This document shows, piece by piece, positions 13,201 to 22,638 of a stretch of DNA of 64,000 bases. Position numbers and translations under genes: made by a program. Numbering within the stretch: the first letter of the stretch is position 1; every line of letters begins with the position of its first letter. Where the stretch lies: positions 20,986,501-21,050,500 of the forward strand of contig NC_084761.1 of assembly GCF_028858725.1 (NCBI RefSeq), written 5' to 3'. The DNA is from Colius striatus (Eukaryota > Chordata > Aves > Coliiformes > Coliidae). Below the pieces are notes generated by a model. That model did no database searches. It was given only the letters and a program-made list of their open reading frames with translations, and was not told the origin of the DNA.

Positions 13201-16200
13201 GCCCAGAAAACTCTAAAGCCATTTCAGCCAACAACTTACAAGAACGTAAGCTTCCAGGTGCATTATCAACAAAATATTCAAGGTAACATCTAGAAAGGTA
13301 ATCCAACAGAAGCCAAACATTTGTTATGCAGACACTTTGTTGCTGCAAAGATTTTGTAACAGTGTAATGATGTGCATAATCAAAACTAGACTTAATTGGG
13401 TATTAACCTACATTCAGGTTACAAAGTTTGCACTTTAAAGAATCAGCTTGGGAAAGGAGGGTATCCCCATGACTGACCCAAATCCACTTTCAAGTCTGAG
13501 GCTTAGCAGGCACAAGATTTGCAGAAGACAAAAAGCTACATGTTCTTTGCTGGCATAAGAAGCAAGATCTGAAACTGCTGATGATATCATACAAGGAATG
13601 GAATCAGCTTCAGCACTGGCAAGGATAAAGGGAGAAGAAAACTGAAGACTTGTGTATTTTTAATGGTATGTAGGGGCCAGGTTCATAGAGGGTGTTTCTA
13701 ATGTAGGCAAAGCAATGAAGAAAGACACGGAAGTTCTTACTCCAGGTGTTAGCAGTTTCTTTCAGATGTGAAGGTTAAATAGTTTCTCTAGTATTGTAAC
13801 CTAAACAAATATAAATAAAAATTAATTTCCAGAGATCTGCTCCAACCACACGTGCACTACTCTGAATGTTACCATAGAAAACGGTTGTTTCATGATCCAC
13901 ATGTGCACTCATGATCTAGTATCTCAACAGCACCCAGACCTCCACATCTATATATCTTCAAATCTTTTACATAGCATGCATCAGAATTGTGTACATTACC
14001 TGGGAAAACAGTTTCAGAATACCTTCCATTGATTTAATGCTCATGAGATACTCAGACACTCATCAAGGAGAGTAACTGCTGCAGAACTGTTTGTGGGTAG
14101 TCGAACAATTCCATACCTTAAATCTGCAAAAGGGGTTCTCCTGTGTGAACTCCACTGGAGCGATGTTGTTGTTGAAGTACCCTTTGCCTGTTCCCCAGAA
14201 GGCCTGAAGCTGGTTCCATTTTGCCAAAATAGCATCTCTCTCATCTCCTAAGAGTGTCGGAGCTGAGAGGGCACTGGCTGTATTGATGAGCTGGTTTGAC
14301 TGGGCAGGTGTCTGAGTAGGCTGGCTGAACAAGCCACTTCCTAATGCTGGGTTGGATGAAGAAAAACAAGTGAACTCCTTTACCACCTGAGAGAGGCGTG
14401 GTTCCTAACATGTACCATCTGCCTAGCATTGGTATCACTTCTTTTCACATTTTGAGAAGTAAAATAAATGCACAGAATAAATCAATCAATCCAAATCAGA
14501 TCATGTTTTTTCAAAGTATCTTTTTACATCCAGTTTTCGAAAAGCAACAGAAGTTCCTGGATGCTGAGCTAGAAGATTTTTTTTCTTTTTCCTTTAAATG
14601 ACATGTCTATATTGATCCAAGACAACATCTGGCACCTGCACTATCTAAATCTGAAAGGCAGACTTGTTACTATAAATGCAGTGGACTCAAAGCCTGCAGC
14701 TGGTTGTTCTCCAACTCACATTTAAACTCAGCTTGATGCAGTTTTCTTCCCCTTTCTGGTAATGTCATGACCGCCAACATAACTCTGTAACTACTTTTGG
14801 TACTGCTGCCAAACCAAAGGAGTGACTAGTCAGAAACTCAGGGCTGAAGCTCAGAAACTTGCTTGAGCTCCAGTTTAAGAGAAGGGTTGCAAATATAGGC
14901 ATTTAAAAAGCCAGCTTTCTGAGAAGTGTCCATCAATAAAGAGGTTAAGTGTAACAGTGTCCTTTTATAAGACACTTCTGTCCCACTACTTGTGTGTCTG
15001 TAGCAGCCCTATGCTTCCATAGCTAAGGAGGGGTTAAATCAACAGAAAGCCATACTTACTGGTCTGTTGCTGCTGGGTACCGAAGCCTCCAAAGCCCAGC
15101 CCAGTTCCCAACCCACTACCCAAGCCAGTTCCAGTTCCCGTGCCAAAACTAGTACCAAATCCAAAGCCTTTATTCTGGGTAGCACCAAAGAGCCCTGGGG
15201 AAATAAGCAAAGAACTGTTAAGAAAGAGGAGATCAGTACCTGACAAATAAGAAACACTATTGTGAAGGGTGGGTGCCCTGTGGTCTGAAAGCAAATACCT
15301 TCGACCTTGTGCTCTCTTACCGCTGGTGCCTGTGTTGGTGGGAGCAGAAAAACTAAAGGCAGATCCCGCGGTGGTGGCAGTTGTCCCAAATCCTCCAAAT
15401 GCTCCTAACAAACAAAGTTTGCAAGTGAGGCAGACGGCAAGTTGTGAGAAGTAGCTGTGCATGAAGTGACAATAAGCTGCACGCTTCAAGGGGTGTTATG
15501 AGATGCTGACAAATGGATGTGTTACATTACGAGCATGTAGTTCACATTGATCATGAATGTTGAGCCCAAGGAAATGGAGAAGAAAATGTGCACCAGAAAG
15601 CCAGTACATCTATGGTGCATCAAGAAAGCAAATGACAAAGCAACAGTTCACTGACATTCTGTTGCTCTATCAGTATGAAGGGCTTCCCTTCATGACAGAT
15701 ACAACTAGTAACAGTATTTCTTAGACTCATTCTCAGGAAACCTTCTAGTTAATGCTGTTGAAAAGTGCTTAATAAATGATCTGATGTTTTGTGAGCTCTT
15801 CAACATTCCTAACTTCTTAAGAGCAATGATAGAAAGAAATCAAGCAAAACCTAAGGCTAGGGTGCACACAATTGCTGTGCCTACGTAGGAATGCTGTCAC
15901 AGCAATGACTTCTTTCTACACACAGGTAAAATTCTGTAAGGTCTTTTTTTAAGCCTAGTTTCTCTATCATTCTCCCCATTAAATCTCATTTTGAGGTTCA
16001 ATCACTGTCAGAGAAAGTTGGATGCAAAAGCAATCAGCCTGCCAAAGATTTTCAGGAAAACGAGTTGTTGGCTAACAGGAGGAGAACTGAGTGCGGATCT
16101 GAGTGTGCCAGAGAAAGCCCCAGGAAACCCGTCTTCCCATGTACCACCATTGCCCAAGGGGCAGCCTTCAGACATCTGACTAGCCCTGGAGAAACAACTT

Positions 16201-19200
16201 GTACTGTTTGAAGCTGTTCTGACATGCACTCAAATGCAGACAGATAATCTGCTACAAAGGATTTGACAAAAAGATGCTGCCCCAGCTAACTTACATGTCA
16301 GTAGCAGAAACACTCCAACAAAACAAGGTTTCTTTAGACCTACTACACTTAATGTCCTCTTGTACACGTACAAAATAAAAAGCTTAAACTAAAGTTGACA
16401 TGTAACCACATCTGATTTTCATTCAACAAATATCTTAATGCGAGTGGGTGTAAGAAGTTGTTCCCTGTAACGTTCATGTTTCAGTCCTAGCAGGGAGTGA
16501 GAAACCCTAGTGGGAGTATCACCAGATAACATAACTTTTAGGTAGTTTGGTACTCACAGCAGTTTAGTAATTCTTTTTTGAAAAATGATCTAACAGTGCA
16601 AACTGCTAGACAAAATTGTGTCCAATTTCTTTCTGGACTAATTCAAATTCAGCTAAAGAAATACAGCACAATAGCATTCACAGATAAAAATAAAACCAGA
16701 TCCCTTGAGGGCACAGAACAGGCAGGAGTATGCTGACATGGGGAGCAATGGCACTGTGGAATGAGTATAATTCCTATACGAGCAGCGGCAATGAGACCTC
16801 ATGGCTAATCCCACACAAGTAAAAGCATTAGAAATCCACACAGTTCAGCATTTTTATATGATGTGGAAAAGATTTAACTTGAAAACAGATCAACTGATGG
16901 CTCAGAACTGATGCATCTGCACGGGGCCATGACATTTTTAATCAACACCCTGAGCACACATCGGGCACAAGCCCCTCCCAGAGGTGCAGAAATTCTCTTA
17001 AGGAGAGCCTGGGACGTGTTACTTCAGGGCGTAGAATGGTGTTTAGGAAGCAGATGACGGCGAGGGCTGTTCATTCCGTGCTGATCGTATAAAATTTGTT
17101 TCTCCACAGAAACTGCTTTAGTAGGTGTAGTGCATACATGACAGCCAACAGGAGGCCAATGAGGAGACACAGGGGAAGATGAAAAACATGACTGCAGTAG
17201 TCCAAGAATCTCATGTCAGGGACCAGCCCTGCAATTGCTCACGGCTGCCTGGGTCTGAACGGAGAGTACACCTTGCCATTTTGCCAGCTAATCAAGGCTC
17301 ACTCAATTTTAGACTGGGTCTGACTGGAAGGTTATCACAATTCATCTCCGTTTCAGAGACTGAGTATTTGGCACATGGTTATTTTTCCTCAACAACTATT
17401 TCTTGAGATTTTAATAGACACAAATCCCTACAAGCCTGTGGTTCTCAAACCCATTCCACTTTCAGAGCTTCTATCTCCAGTCTTCACCGAAGACTAGTAC
17501 TGAAGATGGATTCTCAGTTAGGAACGTAATTCTTGGACCCCTGCTATTAACATTTATTACAGAACAAGTATTTAGGCATTATCTACCTGCACTTGCCAGA
17601 CTGTTACCAAAATTGAATGGTGGAGTTGAGGTAGTGGAAACACCAAAATTCCCAATATTAAAATTCACTGCAGGATTAGCAGTTAATCCGAAACCCCCAA
17701 AATTAAACCCACTGGCAGTGGAGTTTGTAGTTTCAAGCCCACCAAATCCTAACAAGCGGGAAGCAGAAAAAGAGCAAGGTAACATTAGTTCTAAGCAAAA
17801 GGCAGGTTCAGGAAAGAAAAGCTAAAACATTTTCCCATCGCCATGGACAAGACAGGCACCATTAAAAACAAAGGTAAAATATTAACTGGCATTAAACATT
17901 TTTTACTGAGCACAAGGAGGACAGCTAAAAACTTTAACACACTCTCTGCACATGACTGCTGTAAGCATATTGTTTTGCAACTATATTGCGTATAAAGCAG
18001 ATGACATTTTTGCCATCTTACTTCAAAGCTATATTTGAAAATACTGTTGTGATTCGACATTCCCATTAAGAATAATTTTTAACCACTTAAGACTGCTCAA
18101 TATAGCTGCACCTATACTAGTGTAGCTGACAGTAGCACAGTTTTATAAGCTACTAGGTAGGCAAGAATAAACTACAATACACGAGGTGAGCAGCTGAGCC
18201 ACTGTGTATGTGTCCCTCAAATACTCTAGGATTCAAGTTATATTCACAAAATCTGTCCACCCCAGTGCTTGTTGGTGACTTACCTGATCCATCCAGGTTT
18301 TTCAGTGCTAAGAAAAATGGGCTAATACAGCTGCTAATACAGCAGCTCCCTGGTTGCCTCCCCAGGAATAGCTGAGAACAGGCAAAGGTGACGGAGCACT
18401 GGCACAGGCTGCCTGGGGAGGTTGTGGAGTATCCTTCTCTGGGGGTTTCTGAACCCACCTGGATGTGTTTCTGTGCATCCTGATCGAATTGACCCTGCTT
18501 TAGCAAGGGGTTGGCCTGGGTGATCTCTAGAGGGCCTTTCCAACCCTCACCTTTCTGAGATTCTGTGATTAACCCGGCACCACCATGCATCACCACATGA
18601 CAAGTGCCCTAAGAGCAACTGACTCTTCTGGTGGGATCGAGCCTTGGACACCTCCCAGCGTGGATCCGCTACCAGGGTGCTGGAGCTGTTCATGCAGGAG
18701 GAAGTAAAAAAACGAGCAAAACGCGGACAGTGTCTGGAGAAAAGCGCGGGGGAACCTGCATCTCACCGTCTCCGCCAAAAAGAGGGGAGACGGCCACACC
18801 TGGTCCTGCCCACTGAGCTCCGAACTCAACGGGGACCAGCAGGAGCCAGGCGTCCCGCCACCGCTGAGGGTCACCCTGAGGGGAGGACGGACGTCCTGCC
18901 ACCGCTGAGGGGCTGCGGATCACCCTGAGGGGAGCACGGACGTCCCACCACCTCTGAGGGGATGAGGATCACCGTGAGGGGAGCACGGACGTCCCGCCAC
19001 CGCTGAGGGGCTGCGGATCACCCTGAGGGGAGCACGGACGTCCCACCACCGCTGAGGGGATGAGGATCGCCATGAGGGGAGCACGGATGTCCCGCCATCG
19101 CTGAGGGGATGAGGATCGCCGTGAGGGGAGCACGGACGTCCCGCCACCGCTGAGGGGCTGCGGATCACCCTGAGGGGAGGACGGACGTCCCATCACCTCT

Positions 19201-20137
19201 GAGGGGATGAGGATCGCCGTGAGGGGAGCACGGACGTCCCACCACCGCTGAGGGGCTGCGGATCACCCTGAGGGGAGCACAGACGTCCCACCACCGCTGA
19301 GGGGATGAGGATCGCCGTGAGGGGAGCACGGACGTCCCGCCATTGCTGAGGGGATGAGGATCGCCGTGAGGGGTGCACGGACGTCCCACCACCGCTGAGG
19401 GGCTGCGGATCACCCTGAGGGGAGCACGGACGTCCCGCCACCGCTGAGGGGATGAGGATCGCCGTGAGGGGAGCACGGACGTCCCGCCACCGCTGAGGGG
19501 CTGCGGATCACCCTGAGGGGAGCACGGACGTCCCGCCACCGCTGAGGGGATGAGGATCGCCGTGAGGGGAGCACGGACGTCCCGCCACCACTGAGGGGCT
19601 GCGGATCACCCTGAGGGGAGCACGGACGTCCCGCCACCGCTGAGGGGATGAGGATCGCCATGAGGGGAGCACGGATGTCCCGCCATCGCTGAGGGGATGA
19701 GGATCGCCGTGAGGGGAGCACGGACGTCCCGCCACCACTGAGGGGCTGCGGATCACCCTGAGGGGAGCACGGACGTCCCGCCACCGCTGAGGGGATGAGG
19801 ATCGCCATGAGGGGAGCACGGATGTCCCGCCATCGCTGAGGGGATGAGGATCGCCGTGAGGGGAGCACGGACGTCCCGCCACCGCTGAGGGGATGAGGAT
19901 CGCCGTGAGGGGAAGGTGGGAGTGTGGGGGGAGGATGGGGTGGTGTGCACGCGCGCCCCGCCACCACCGAGTCCGGGACGGCTGGGGCTCGGCTACCACG
20001 CCGGGCGCGTCGCGAGGATAGAAGAAGGCTCCTTCTTTTCCAGCCTCCCCAACCCTCGGCTCCTGCCGCCGCCCTCCGCGCTCACCCGTGGGGTTGGCGG
20101 TACCGGCGCCCGCCGTCGCCCCGAAGTTGAAGGCCAT
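4083..20137 (-). CDS. NUP54: NUP54, nucleoporin p54 (complete, 13 coding exons, 554 aa)
   Basis: NUP54 forms the NUP62-NUP58-NUP54 channel complex of the nuclear pore; its FG repeats bind transport receptors. Exons on the minus strand are 20137-20086, 17748-17587, 15404-15321, 15194-15060, 14346-14117, 11352-11165, 9907-9711, 6761-6707, 6154-6061, 5555-5448, 5054-4935, 4635-4525 and 4211-4083. All borders are AG/GT and the joined length is 1665 bases including stop. Residues 1-144 are Gly/Thr-rich with 14 FG dipeptides. Residues 146-350 hold the conserved alpha/beta region ([39 protein letters not shown]). The rest, about 350-554, is helical coiled coil ending in IRGGVFS. The start is the ATG beginning MAFNFGA; upstream the frame stays open but has no ATG. 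The protein is about 47 residues longer than the human one as I recall it (507), because of exon 2. Confidence 0.95.
4525..4635 (-). CDS. NUP54: NUP54 coding exon 12
   Basis: Thirty-seven codons: [19 protein letters not shown], then [16 protein letters not shown]. Acceptor TTCCCAG, donor CAA|GTAAGC. Confidence 0.94.
4935..5054 (-). CDS. NUP54: NUP54 coding exon 11
   Basis: Forty codons: [20 protein letters not shown], then [18 protein letters not shown]. Acceptor ATTTTAG, donor AAG|GTGAGT. Confidence 0.94.
5448..5555 (-). CDS. NUP54: NUP54 coding exon 10
   Basis: Thirty-six codons, [19 protein letters not shown] then [17 protein letters not shown], coiled coil. Acceptor TCTGCAG, donor CAG|GTAACA. 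Confidence 0.94.
6061..6154 (-). CDS. NUP54: NUP54 coding exon 9
   Basis: Residues 368-399: [19 protein letters not shown] followed by [13 protein letters not shown], the start of the coiled-coil region. The donor is GAT|GTAATG. Confidence 0.93.
6707..6761 (-). CDS. NUP54: NUP54 coding exon 8 (short)
   Basis: A 55-base exon, residues 350-367: [17 protein letters not shown], with acceptor TTTTTAAG and donor ACAA|GTAAGT. Too short to stand out as an open frame. Confidence 0.92.
7232..8252 (+). mobile_element. CR1 LINE, 3' part (about 1.0 kb), in NUP54 intron 7
   Basis: The end of the CR1 reverse transcriptase can be read in broken frames: [35 protein letters not shown], then [18 protein letters not shown] and [15 protein letters not shown]. 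It closes with the CR1 3' tail (ttggactagatgatctttcaa, ending attctgtg). The usual Asp-Asp catalytic pair reads FAED, so the copy is dead. It is 5' truncated and antisense to NUP54. Confidence 0.93.
8995..9290 (+). mobile_element. CR1 LINE 3' fragment in NUP54 intron 7
   Basis: Contains the CR1 end segment (gattggacattaggaagaac, aggctgcccagggaggtg, ggttggactcaacgatctta) and a tail of ATTCT units at about 9265-9285. Antisense to NUP54. Confidence 0.9.
9711..9907 (-). CDS. NUP54: NUP54 coding exon 7
   Basis: Residues 284-349: [31 protein letters not shown] and the [16 protein letters not shown] segment. The donor is GCAG|GTATGT. Confidence 0.94.
10298..10715 (+). mobile_element. CR1 LINE 3' fragment in NUP54 intron 6
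   Basis: Same subfamily as the copy at 8995-9290: both share the tagattggacattaggaag block and the tagatgaggtgct...gatatggtttagtttagtga block. It extends further 5' (tagaagaacaggctgagagg). Tail tgattctgtgattc. Confidence 0.9.
11165..11352 (-). CDS. NUP54: NUP54 coding exon 6
   Basis: Residues 222-283 plus two bases: [20 protein letters not shown], then the [15 protein letters not shown] helix. The acceptor is TTTGCAG and the donor CCA|GTACGT, which is a less usual donor. Confidence 0.93.
14117..14346 (-). CDS. NUP54: NUP54 coding exon 5
   Basis: Residues 145-221: end of the FG region ([10 protein letters not shown]), then the conserved [19 protein letters not shown] block and ENPFCRFK at the donor AAG|GTATGG. 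Confidence 0.94.
15060..15194 (-). CDS. NUP54: NUP54 coding exon 4
   Basis: Forty-five codons (residues 100-144), [17 protein letters not shown] followed by a Gly-Thr-Leu low-complexity run and [10 protein letters not shown]. It holds six FG dipeptides. The donor is ACCA|GTAAGT. Confidence 0.93.
15321..15404 (-). CDS. NUP54: NUP54 coding exon 3
   Basis: Twenty-eight codons (residues 72-99), [17 protein letters not shown] then SFSAPTNTG, with donor AGCG|GTAAGA. It matches the N-terminal block of mammalian NUP54. Confidence 0.93.
17587..17748 (-). CDS. NUP54: NUP54 coding exon 2 (extra FG exon)
   Basis: Fifty-four codons in phase 1-1, residues 18-71, with acceptor TTAG|GATTTGG and donor GCAG|GTAGAT. 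It carries five FG dipeptides (in FGG, NFGGFG, NFGV and NFGN). Because it is a multiple of three and phase-symmetric, it can be skipped without a frameshift. I do not recall a counterpart in human NUP54. Confidence 0.82.
18370..18575 (+). mobile_element. CR1 LINE 3' fragment in NUP54 intron 1
   Basis: Shows ggagcactggcacaggctgc, ggttgtggagtatccttctc and the tail ggcctttccaaccctcacc, ending gattctgtgatt. Antisense to NUP54, and a different subfamily from the two copies in introns 6 and 7. Confidence 0.88.
18864..19912. repeat. GC-rich minisatellite, 49-base unit, about 21 copies, NUP54 intron 1
   Basis: One 41-base unit starts at 18864. Twenty full 49-base units then start at 18905 and every 49 bases to 19836, and a partial unit starts at 19885. 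Type A units begin ctgaggggctgcggatcacc; type B begin ctgaggggatgaggatcgcc; B' differs from B by catgagg, gatgtcc and catcg. The order is A B A B' B A B A B B A B A B A B' B A B' B B, so dimers (98) and trimers (147) recur. Each unit has two TGAGGGG words and most have a GACGTC palindrome. The array ends about 170 bases from the exon 1 donor. Confidence 0.97.
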
Positions 20138-20345
20138 GAGCTGCTCGTCGGTGGGGCCGCGGGAGGCGCGTGCAGACCCGACGGGTCCGACCAGAAACAA
20201 CCCGTCGCCGCTTCCGGCCGCTACCGCCAAGCGCTACCGGGGCGCGCGGCGCCTGGTGACGCCAGGCGCGAGCGCCACGGGCTGTACCACTCCGTGAGGC
20301 GGGGGGAACCACGGACACCCAGCAGCGAGCCCGCGCCCGCCGCGG
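19913..20345 (-). promoter_or_regulatory. NUP54: NUP54 promoter and CpG-island region
   Basis: Very GC- and CpG-rich sequence surrounding coding exon 1 and its 5' UTR on the minus strand. No TATA box was seen. The transcription start cannot be fixed from sequence. The GC-rich block is continuous with the minisatellite. Confidence 0.65.
20086..20137 (-). CDS. NUP54: NUP54 coding exon 1
   Basis: Encodes [17 protein letters not shown] plus one base. The donor is CGG|GTGAGC. The first FG dipeptide is at residues 5-6. Confidence 0.93.
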
Positions 20346-22596
20346 CGGGCAGTGGCAGAAACAAGGCTAAGCGGCATAAACAGCTCTTCCCTTTGTCTCA
20401 GGAGGCGAAAATGCCTGGCCCTTTTGTTTAATAAAGACGTCAGAAAAGATCGCGGTGAAAAATACTCGCAGAAACAGGTGGCAGGAGGCAGGTATTGTAG
20501 CCATTCAGCAAGGAAAAGGGCAGCGGAAAGTGCTGTGTCACCTCAGATAAACACAAACAAACTGCGGTTCGGAGATCCACCAAGCGTCAGAAAATGAACA
20601 GCTTTGACGGGCAAAGTCCCAGGCAGTGAGCTCCGTCAGGGCAGCAAGGCAGCTTCTAGGGCTCAAAGCACGACGGAGACTCCCCAGTCCCAAACAAATC
20701 AAGGTCTGTTGGCTCAGAGATCTAACGTGGCTCCACCGAGCTGGTGACAGTACCCACGCAGCCTGGGCTCTCTCCATCCCTCCTGCGTCCCTGGCTGACA
20801 GGCCCCTTTCTTACTGGAGATGTGCCTTAGAGTGGAAGGGGCAGTTGCCCCTTGTCCCTCCTGACACCATTAATTTGGGGTCAAGGCTTTTGACTGTAGA
20901 GCTTGGTGGGCAGCTAGAAAAGAAAATCCATTAGACTTTCCCTCTGTGATAAGTTCTTTCCAGCAATTAGTCAGGGGAGGACAGGAACAGAAGCAAAGGT
21001 GGCTGTTAACTCCGATAACGTATCTGGTGTCCAGAACGTGGCAACAAGAGCAGCATCTGGGTAAAACCAGAGGGAAGTTCCCAAAGTGTTTTCACAGAGT
21101 GTTACTTTCAGCCTGGCCCCCAAGAAAGCAATGTTGCAGGGTAAGCATATAGAGAAGAGGTGACAGTTTTAGCCCACAATGTCAAATGCAGTGGTGACTC
21201 CAGAACAGCTCCTGCAGTGCAGAAAACTCCACAGTTGCAGAAAGTCATGAGTTTCTTGTTCTGTGGGTGTACGTGTGCAGTTCTTGAGGCAAGAGGCAGG
21301 TGAACATCCTGCTGGAGTCCTGCACCTCGGCCAAAGTTTAGGGTGCTAGCTCTGGCCATCTGCTGAGGCAGGCACGTGGAAGAGGCTGAGCTGCAACTGC
21401 AATACTGTGAGGACCCTGGGCTCTGCCAGGTGCTTTTAGCTAATGCAGAGAATAAATTATGGCAGTCACCATAAAACTTACTAATTGGAACCAGCCCCTG
21501 ATGGATAAAGCCATTGAACAAATCATCAGCTAGGAGAAAAAACCCAAACCAAAACAATGCAAAAACCAATGCCTCTATTTAGAAGACAACAATACATTTT
21601 TTAAATACGTTTCACTATGTAGCTCTAATGGAAATACTTCTCAATGAGAATATTCTTTTAATTGGGGAAAAAAATAGTTTTAAAAACAAGTTTCCACTTG
21701 ACATGTAAAAAAACCGTTATGACTTCAGAAGGCCCTACACATACCTTAATATCGAGGTGTGCTTTTATCCTAGACAGTAAATGTAACTGCCAAGCCTGCA
21801 TTTCATATGAAATCACAGAGTCAGTAACTGTGACACAAATACTGAGGAAAAACCGTTTTTGTACCCTCCACCACCAAGAACAGTGTTGTATTTTGGTTTT
21901 GAAGGAAAAAACCCCCAAACCTTAAGCATAAATGCCCCGCTGACATGCAATGGGATCCTGTGCAGAGTTAAAACAGTTAAGAGGTCTGTTCGGAAAAGCA
22001 TTTCAAATCATTGGCTTCTTTTTGCCTGGTAACTACAGATGCTTAACAAAGTATCAGTGGGTGTTTTGGATTAGTTGGACACATCAGTTTTGTGAAAGGA
22101 CCGATGACAGTACATTCTGGTAATAAGTAGTGCGCAACACTTTACAGAAGAGACAACACTAGGCCTACAGCAAACTTGTCCGTTGTTCCTGGGTGATACA
22201 GGAGCCTGCTCTGTTTCTGGAAGGGTACTTTGCAGCCCACACTCCTAAGGCCATTCTCAAATGTTACCCGTGTCATTCCTTTAATGAATCAGGCCATTGT
22301 GTTTTCGCTGATATAGTGGTTGTGGTCGTCTACGGCTGTCAGTGCAAGTACAAAGAGAGTGCGGGCTGAAAAAAAGCAGGATCTCAAGCAGTTTTAAAAT
22401 GTAGTTTTAAAGTTGTAACTTAGCTGCTAAGAAAAGTCTCCTCCATTGATAACAGTGCAGATTCTCTCCCATCTCCGTAACACAAAAAGTTATAGTTGAT
22501 CATGTTCTCCACAGTGGACAATGCCAGGTAGTGGTAGTTGGTATTAGGTCAGCTCTAATAGTTTATTCTCCAAGCTCACATGTTAAAGAAAATCTA
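20346..22596. other. Intergenic NUP54-SCARB2, including probable SCARB2 3' UTR
   Basis: No exon or recognisable repeat was found. SCARB2's 3' UTR should occupy the upper part. Candidate minus-strand poly(A) signals are AATAAA at 22562-22567 (too near the stop to be the usual one) and ATTAAA at 22279-22284 and 21657-21662. I cannot choose among them. Confidence 0.45.
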
Positions 22597-22638
22597 CTAC
22601 GAGGTCCTGATGAGTGGGGACCTTTCATCTTCAGTACT
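22597..22638 (-). CDS. SCARB2: SCARB2 terminal coding exon 12 (sorting signal)
   Basis: Fourteen codons: [13 protein letters not shown], then TAG, followed at once by a second in-frame TAG. ERSPLI matches the human ERAPLI lysosomal sorting motif. Acceptor TTTCAG. Confidence 0.9.
   Translation of the reverse strand, partial: STEDERSPLIRTS

Noticed and set aside
18864-19912. Minisatellite considered as a CRISPR array or centromeric satellite
   Set aside because: There are no unique spacers, and a single intronic array of about 1 kb with a 49-base unit in a vertebrate gene fits a minisatellite.
19410-19967. Long minus-strand open frames of 124-240 codons across the minisatellite
   Set aside because: They come from the repeat unit having no stop codon on that strand in any frame. 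The predicted protein is a simple echo of the 49-base unit; noted as a finding about intron retention only, not called as a gene.
19916-20431. Plus-strand 171-codon open frame over the NUP54 promoter
   Set aside because: GC-driven shadow of the CpG island; no splice or protein similarity.
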